In this document: positions 33,018 through 36,392 of the stretch, one piece after another
Layout: every line of letters starts with the position of its first letter
Position numbering within the stretch: position 1 is the stretch's first letter
Assembly (NCBI GenBank): GCA_021815805.1
Contig: JAKAZQ010000032.1
Coordinates: forward strand, 1-36,392
Source of the DNA: Pseudomonadota bacterium
GTDB lineage: Bacteria > Pseudomonadota > Gammaproteobacteria > Burkholderiales > Burkholderiaceae_C
Reading direction: 5' to 3'
Length of the DNA: 36,392 nt
The notes under the pieces: generated by a model
What the model saw: the letters and a program-made list of their open reading frames with translations, nothing else
What the model was told of the DNA's origin: nothing
Databases searched by the model: none
Position numbers and translations under genes: made by a program

Positions 33018-33540
33018 CGCCGCGTCCTCCGCCGTCGTCGTAGGGGTCGGCGATGCCGAATCCGGCGAGGATCTCGCGTTCGGCCTGCTCCATGCGCTGC
33101 GCCTGCGCATTGCGCAGGTGGTCCCAGCCCAGCGCGTGCAGCACACCATGCACGACCAGGTGCGCGTAGTGGTCCTGCAGCGGCTTGCGCTGCGCCTGTG
33201 CCTCGGCGGCGACCACGCTGTCGCACAGCACGATGTCGGCGGACGGCGGCCAGCTCTGGTAGGCGAAGGTGAGCACGTTGGTCGCGTAGTCGCGATGGCG
33301 GAATTCGTGGTTGAGCCGGCGCGCCTCGTCGGCCGCCACGAAACGCAGGGTGATGCGGGCCGGCTCGTCGCTGGCGGCGGCGCCCGCGCCATCCGGCCCG
33401 CGGCGCAGGGTCGCGCGGATCCAGCGTGCCAGCAGGTTGCGCGGCAGCCAGGCTCGGTGCTCGCGGCTGGCGAATTGCACGCTGAGCTGCAGGTGCAGGC
33501 GTGGCACCGCGACGGGCGCCCGTTGCACGCGCGCCGTCAC
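33010..33540 (-). CDS. ybeY: Endoribonuclease YbeY
   Basis: Zinc-dependent RNase for 16S rRNA 3' maturation and ribosome quality control, 176 residues. The zinc motif HGVLHALGWDH (H3xH5xH pattern) and LNHEFRHRDYATNVLTFAY are diagnostic. The start is GTG at 33540, overlapping the phoH stop by 4 nt; the first 30 residues are not conserved in kind, so a later start is possible. phoH-ybeY-lnt is a standard order. Confidence 0.95.
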   Translation of the reverse strand: MTARVQRAPVAVPRLHLQLSVQFASREHRAWLPRNLLARWIRATLRRGPDGAGAAASDEPARITLRFVAADEARRLNHEFRHRDYATNVLTFAYQSWPPSADIVLCDSVVAAEAQAQRKPLQDHYAHLVVHGVLHALGWDHLRNAQAQRMEQAEREILAGFGIADPYDDGGGRGDA

Positions 33541-34622
33541 GATGCGTGGCGCCCGGCGTCGCGCCCGCGACGCGCGCCGGCCGCCCCCGCCGGCTGCGCC
33601 GCCGCCTCGGCGCGTTCGTAGGCGTCGACGATGCGCGCCACCAGCGGGTGGCGCACCACGTCGCTGCTGTCGAAGCGGGTCAATGCCACGCCGCGCACGC
33701 CCTGCAGCACGCGCGCCGCGTCGGCCAGTCCGCTGGTCATGCCGCGCGGCAGGTCGACCTGGCTGAGGTCGCCGGTGATCACCGCGCGCGAGCCGAAGCC
33801 GATGCGCGTGAGAAACATCTTCATCTGCTCGGCCGTCGTGTTCTGCGCCTCGTCGAGAATGATGAAGGCCTTGTTCAGCGTGCGTCCGCGCATGAACGCC
33901 AGCGGTGCGATCTCGATGGTCGCGCGCTCGAACAGGCGCTGCGTGCTCTCGAAGCCCAGCAGGTCGTAGAGCGCGTCGTACAGCGGGCGCAGGTACGGGT
34001 CGACCTTCTGCGCGAGGTCGCCGGGCAGGAAGCCCAGGCGCTCGCCGGCCTCCACCGCCGGGCGGGTCAGCACCAGCCGTTCCACGGCGTTGCGTTCGAG
34101 CGCGTCCACCGCGCAGGCCACGGCGAGGAAGGTCTTGCCGGTGCCGGCCGGGCCGAGTCCGAGGGTGAGGTCATGGCCGAGGATGTTGCGGATGTACTCG
34201 CTCTGGTGCGGCGTGCGGCCGTGCAGCCCGGCGCGCCGGGTGTGCAGCACCGGCTCGTCGCTGCCGGCGCCGAGCTTGGGCTCCTGGCCCTGGGCCGCCT
34301 GGGTCAGCTCCAGCTGGATGTCGTCGACGCTCAGCGCGGCGTCGGCGCGCTGCCACAACACCTGCAGCAGGCTCAGCGCCGAGCGTGCGCGCGCGCCGTC
34401 AATGCTGAATTCGTGATCGCGGTGTCGGATGGCCACGTCGAAGGCCGCCTCGATCTGGCGCAGGTTCTCGTCCAGCGGGCCGCACAGGTGCGCCAGACGG
34501 ACGTTGTCGGGAGGGGAAAAGTGCTGTTTGACGATCAAGGTGTCGCGAAGGTGTTGCGTGGATGCGCGGCGGACGATCCATGCGCATGGTTGCTGATACA
34601 GTTCCGATGCATTGTGCGCCAT
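33537..34622 (-). CDS. phoH: PhoH-like ATPase
   Basis: Cytoplasmic P-loop protein of about 361 residues (PhoH/YbeZ), thought to act with YbeY in RNA or ribosome metabolism. Walker A GPAGTGKTF, then LVLTRPAVEAGERLGFLPGD, KAFIILDEAQNTTAEQMKMF (Walker B) and RAVITGDLSQVDLP, all conserved. An N-terminal block FSPPDNVRLAHLCGPLDEN fits YbeZ. The start is uncertain: ATG 34622 is used; family similarity begins about 35 residues later. A candidate promoter (TTTACC at 34788-34793, TACGAT at 34765-34770, 17-nt spacer, minus strand) lies in the periodic AT-rich patch. Confidence 0.94.
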   Translation of the reverse strand: MAHNASELYQQPCAWIVRRASTQHLRDTLIVKQHFSPPDNVRLAHLCGPLDENLRQIEAAFDVAIRHRDHEFSIDGARARSALSLLQVLWQRADAALSVDDIQLELTQAAQGQEPKLGAGSDEPVLHTRRAGLHGRTPHQSEYIRNILGHDLTLGLGPAGTGKTFLAVACAVDALERNAVERLVLTRPAVEAGERLGFLPGDLAQKVDPYLRPLYDALYDLLGFESTQRLFERATIEIAPLAFMRGRTLNKAFIILDEAQNTTAEQMKMFLTRIGFGSRAVITGDLSQVDLPRGMTSGLADAARVLQGVRGVALTRFDSSDVVRHPLVARIVDAYERAEAAAQPAGAAGARRGRDAGRHAS

Positions 34623-34761
34623 GCCGACGCGGTATGGCGTATGGTGCCTGATCCCCGCGCGTGCCGCTGCGGCCGTACGCGGCAGATGGGGTTGCCGGCG
34701 CGCCGCATCGCGTCCGCTGGGCTTCGTGGAACGCCGGAATCGAAGCGCTTTCACGAAACCG

Positions 34762-34807
34762 AATATCGTAAAATTGCCAAAAATATCGGTAAATATCCAG
34801 GAATAGG
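34762..34807. promoter_or_regulatory. AT-rich array with a 10-bp AATATC-like period between phoH and the LuxR-type regulator
   Basis: Hexamers starting at 34762, 34772, 34782, 34792 and 34802 read AATATC, AATTGC, AATATC, AATATC and AATAGG; all begin AAT and are exactly 10 bp apart. The patch stands out in GC-rich DNA. It overlaps a candidate minus promoter for phoH and a plus-strand TAAAAT (34769-34774) that could be a -10 for the regulator. Phased sites for a DNA-binding protein, or intrinsically bent DNA, are both possible. Confidence 0.55.
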
Positions 34808-34824
34808 TTCGAGTCGACAATTCC

Positions 34825-35532
34825 ATGTCTGGCAACCCGCGCTGCACCCTGATCGTCGATCATCTCGAGGAGTCCCGCGAGGCGATGGCGCGCCTGCTCG
34901 CAAAAGTCCAGCCGGCGCTGCCGGTGTGCGAGGCCGGCACCCTGGCCCAGGCGGAAAGCCTGATGCGATCGCACAGCGTGGAGTTGGCGCTGATCGATTT
35001 CACGCTGCCCGACGGCAGCGGGCTCGACGCCCTGCGCCTGCTGCACCTGGCGCAGCCGGAGGCGCGCGCGGTGATGATCACGCTGTTCGACGACGATGCC
35101 CATGTATTCCCGGCCCTGCAGGCGGGGGCTTTCGGCTATGTGCTGAAGGATCGCCCGGAGATCGAGCTGGTGGCGCAACTGCGGCGCATCCGCGACGGCG
35201 AGCCGCCGCTGAGTTCGTCGGTCGCGCGCCGCATGCTGAAGCACTTCGCCGCGGTCAGCGGCCATCCGCCGGCGCTGCCGGACCTGCCCGTGGCGCCGAC
35301 CGAGCCGCCGCGCCAGGGCCTCGCCGAGGAGGCGGAAGTCGCGCTGACCGAGCGCGAGACCGAGGTGCTGCAGCGCGTCGGCAAGGGGTACACGCTGCCG
35401 GAGATCGCGCAGCAGCTCGGACTGTCGCGCCACACGGTGGCCGACTATGTGAAGCAGATCTACCGCAAGCTCGACATCTCGTCGCGCGCCGAGGCCGCGC
35501 TGGAGGCGGCGCGCCGCGGTCTCGTGCGCTGA
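34825..35532 (+). CDS. LuxR/NarL-family response regulator
   Basis: Two-component response regulator of 235 residues. The receiver (about 8-125) has the phospho-acceptor in LALIDFTLPDGSGLDALRLL, the Thr in VMITLFDDD and the Lys in FGYVLKD. The C-terminal helix-turn-helix (about 172-230) reads LTERETEVLQRVGKGYTLPE, then GLSRHTVADYVKQIYRKLDI, typical of NarL/FixJ. No histidine kinase is adjacent, so it is an orphan here. The ATG at 34825 matches the start of the receiver fold; no good ribosome-binding site precedes it. It is divergent from phoH across the periodic AT-rich patch. Signal and targets unknown. Confidence 0.92.
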   Translation: MSGNPRCTLIVDHLEESREAMARLLAKVQPALPVCEAGTLAQAESLMRSHSVELALIDFTLPDGSGLDALRLLHLAQPEARAVMITLFDDDAHVFPALQAGAFGYVLKDRPEIELVAQLRRIRDGEPPLSSSVARRMLKHFAAVSGHPPALPDLPVAPTEPPRQGLAEEAEVALTERETEVLQRVGKGYTLPEIAQQLGLSRHTVADYVKQIYRKLDISSRAEAALEAARRGLVR

Positions 35533-35556
35533 CGCGGCGGCGCCTGCTCCCGCGCA

Positions 35557-35604
35557 CCTCCTCGCGCCCGTCCTCGCGCCCGTCCTCGCCCCCGTCCTCG
35601 CGCG
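35557..35604. repeat. Four copies of a 12-bp tandem repeat
   Basis: Unit CGTCCTCGCGCC, with copies at 35557, 35569, 35581 and 35593; the second copy is exact and the others have one or two differences. It lies in the gap between the response regulator and the DUF493 gene. Confidence 0.9.
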
Positions 35605-35644
35605 CTTCGTCCCGCTCGTATCCATCCAGTATCCAGGCTGACCC

Positions 35645-35929
35645 GTGGCTGCCGGCCCATCCCCCATGCAGGGCGACGCCCTGTGGCAGTTTCCCTGCGA
35701 TTTCCCGCTCAAGGTGATGGGGCGCAATGTCGACGGCTTCGCCGACGCGGTGGCCGCCGTGGTGCGCGCGCACGTCCCCGACTTCGACGCGGCCGGCATG
35801 GAGCTGCGCCCGTCCTCCAGCCGCAACTACATGAGCTGCACCTGCACGGTACGCGCCACCAGTCGCGCGCAACTCGATGCGCTGTACCGGGCGCTGACGG
35901 CACACCCGATGGTCAAGGTGGTGCTGTGA
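35645..35929 (+). CDS. DUF493 / YbeD family protein
   Basis: Small cytoplasmic protein of 94 residues with an ACT-like fold; family function is not settled, although the gene often precedes lipB. Seen: FPCDFPLKVMGRNVDGFADA, ELRPSSSRNYMSCTCTVRAT, then QLDALYRALTAHPMVKVVL, a very typical C-terminus. The start may be GTG 35645 or ATG 35666 (seven residues shorter). No lipB follows: a ribosomal RNA promoter region does. Confidence 0.88.
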   Translation: MAAGPSPMQGDALWQFPCDFPLKVMGRNVDGFADAVAAVVRAHVPDFDAAGMELRPSSSRNYMSCTCTVRATSRAQLDALYRALTAHPMVKVVL

Positions 35930-35974
35930 GCGTGGCGCCGTGAGCCGGCCGTTGGCCGCGGCGTGAAATTGCGG

Positions 35975-36003
35975 TTGACACGTCGGCGCCCGCCACGCAC
36001 AAT
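35975..36003 (+). promoter_or_regulatory. Probable upstream rRNA promoter (P1)
   Basis: Consensus -35 TTGACA (35975-35980), 17-nt spacer and CACAAT (35998-36003). Orientation is toward the rRNA leader 300 nt downstream. No other gene lies between. Confidence 0.6.
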
Positions 36004-36090
36004 CTCGCTTCCCTTTTCGGCGCCGCCCTGGTTTGGCGGGGCCTGCGGGGCCGGGCAGCTTGACCGCCACTGACCGACACGTCGGGGCCC

Positions 36091-36132
36091 GAGCCTAGGC
36101 AGGTGAGCCTAGGCAGGTGAGCCGATGCAGGT
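36091..36132. repeat. Three copies of a 14-bp tandem repeat between the two rRNA promoters
   Basis: GAGCCTAGGCAGGT at 36091-36104 and 36105-36118 are identical; 36119-36132 is a third copy with three changes. Each exact copy contains the palindrome CCTAGG. Confidence 0.9.
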
Positions 36133-36229
36133 CGACCCGATGCGGGCCGCGATGCAAGGCAGTGTGACCCGGTGGCAGCAGGAAAGCGAGCGGGTTGCGG
36201 GAAAGATGTTGAAGATGTTGGCGAGGGTG

Positions 36230-36258
36230 TTGACGAACTCGCGATGCTGTGCAAGAAT
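36230..36258 (+). promoter_or_regulatory. Probable proximal rRNA promoter (P2)
   Basis: TTGACG (36230-36235), 17-nt spacer and AAGAAT (36253-36258). It is followed by the boxA-type leader. A triplet of (G/A)GTGTTG or GATGTTG repeats (36205, 36214, 36226) lies immediately upstream. Confidence 0.6.
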
Positions 36259-36315
36259 GTCGTTCTTCGCTGCTGATGCAGCAAACGCCTGAAAGCCGGA
36301 AGGCTGGCGAGGCGA

Positions 36316-36355
36316 GATCCTTAACAAGAAGCAGCCGATAAGTGTGGGCGTTTGG
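36316..36355 (+). promoter_or_regulatory. rRNA leader with boxA-like antitermination site
   Basis: ATCCTTAACA (36317-36326) resembles the boxA core CTCTTTAACA bound by NusB/S10. The following GCAGCCGATAAGTGTGGGCG (36331-36350) is a leader element I recognise from Burkholderiales rRNA operons. It lies about 30-60 nt before the predicted 16S start. Confidence 0.75.
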
Positions 36356-36381
36356 CTTTTCGAGGCGACAAGAGAAGTTGA

Positions 36382-36392
36382 ACGCTCAAGAG
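36382..36392 (+). rRNA. 16S rRNA gene, 5' end only (cut by window edge)
   Basis: The window ends in CAAGAG, which fits the GAAGAG just before the universal TTTGATC of 16S rRNA. Aligned to E. coli numbering, the last base would be position 11 and the mature end near 36382. Inferred from the leader and this short match, since the diagnostic part lies outside the window. Confidence 0.55.

Larger units (their letters stand above)
35930..36392 (+). other. 463-nt gene-free region upstream of an rRNA operon
   Basis: No convincing coding sequence. It contains promoters P1 and P2, a 14-bp tandem repeat and the boxA-type leader described separately. A short GC-rich hairpin (GCCGCC with GGCGGG, about 36022-36041) lies after P1. 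Confidence 0.7.

Overview
The window is a GC-rich bacterial chromosome segment. Gene order (mltA-apaG-rpe-gph-trpE; yajC-secD-secF; phoH-ybeY-lnt-glyQ-glyS-gmhB-plsC) and the ribosomal RNA leader at the right edge point to a betaproteobacterium, most likely Burkholderiales. This rests on remembered synteny and motifs, not on a database search. Most of the DNA is dense housekeeping sequence on the minus strand.

Left part (1-12,130). A fused indolepyruvate:ferredoxin-type oxidoreductase (minus) is followed by a cell-wall pair, an MliC-like lysozyme-inhibitor lipoprotein and the lytic transglycosylase MltA, then apaG, all minus. Divergent from apaG, a plus-strand run carries rpe, gph, trpE and an EamA/DMT-type exporter; trpG, trpD and trpC do not follow trpE here. 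A convergent MaoC/methyltransferase pair and a DUF3579 gene close this part.

Centre (12,173-21,337). Nine minus-strand genes form what looks like one long operon, many of them overlapping by ATGA or TGATG: TonB-dependent receptor, exbB, exbD, tonB, periplasmic binding protein, fused two-domain permease, ATPase, a polytopic membrane protein with two E-x-x-E motifs, and a 54-residue membrane peptide. Together they would provide outer-membrane uptake, energy coupling, periplasmic capture and inner-membrane import. The binding protein resembles the ferric-binding FbpA type but lacks the paired tyrosines, and the second membrane protein has FTR1-like acidic motifs, so the substrate is open. The receptor gene has much lower GC than its neighbours and a potentially structured leader. 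A winged-helix regulator with a degenerate receiver (21,478-22,236) lies just upstream. This locus is the best candidate for an undescribed system.

Right part (22,266-35,929). secF, secD, a small unknown ORF and yajC make the Sec accessory operon. A YgjP-type metallopeptidase, plsC, gmhB, glyS, glyQ, lnt, ybeY and phoH form a long minus-strand cluster without the usual corC. phoH is divergent from an orphan LuxR-type response regulator; between them lies an AT-rich patch with AAT motifs at an exact 10-bp period. A YbeD/DUF493 gene follows.

Right edge (35,930-36,392). A ribosomal RNA promoter region has two sigma70-like promoters, a 14-bp tandem repeat between them and a boxA-type leader; the window ends in about the first 11 bases of the predicted 16S rRNA gene.
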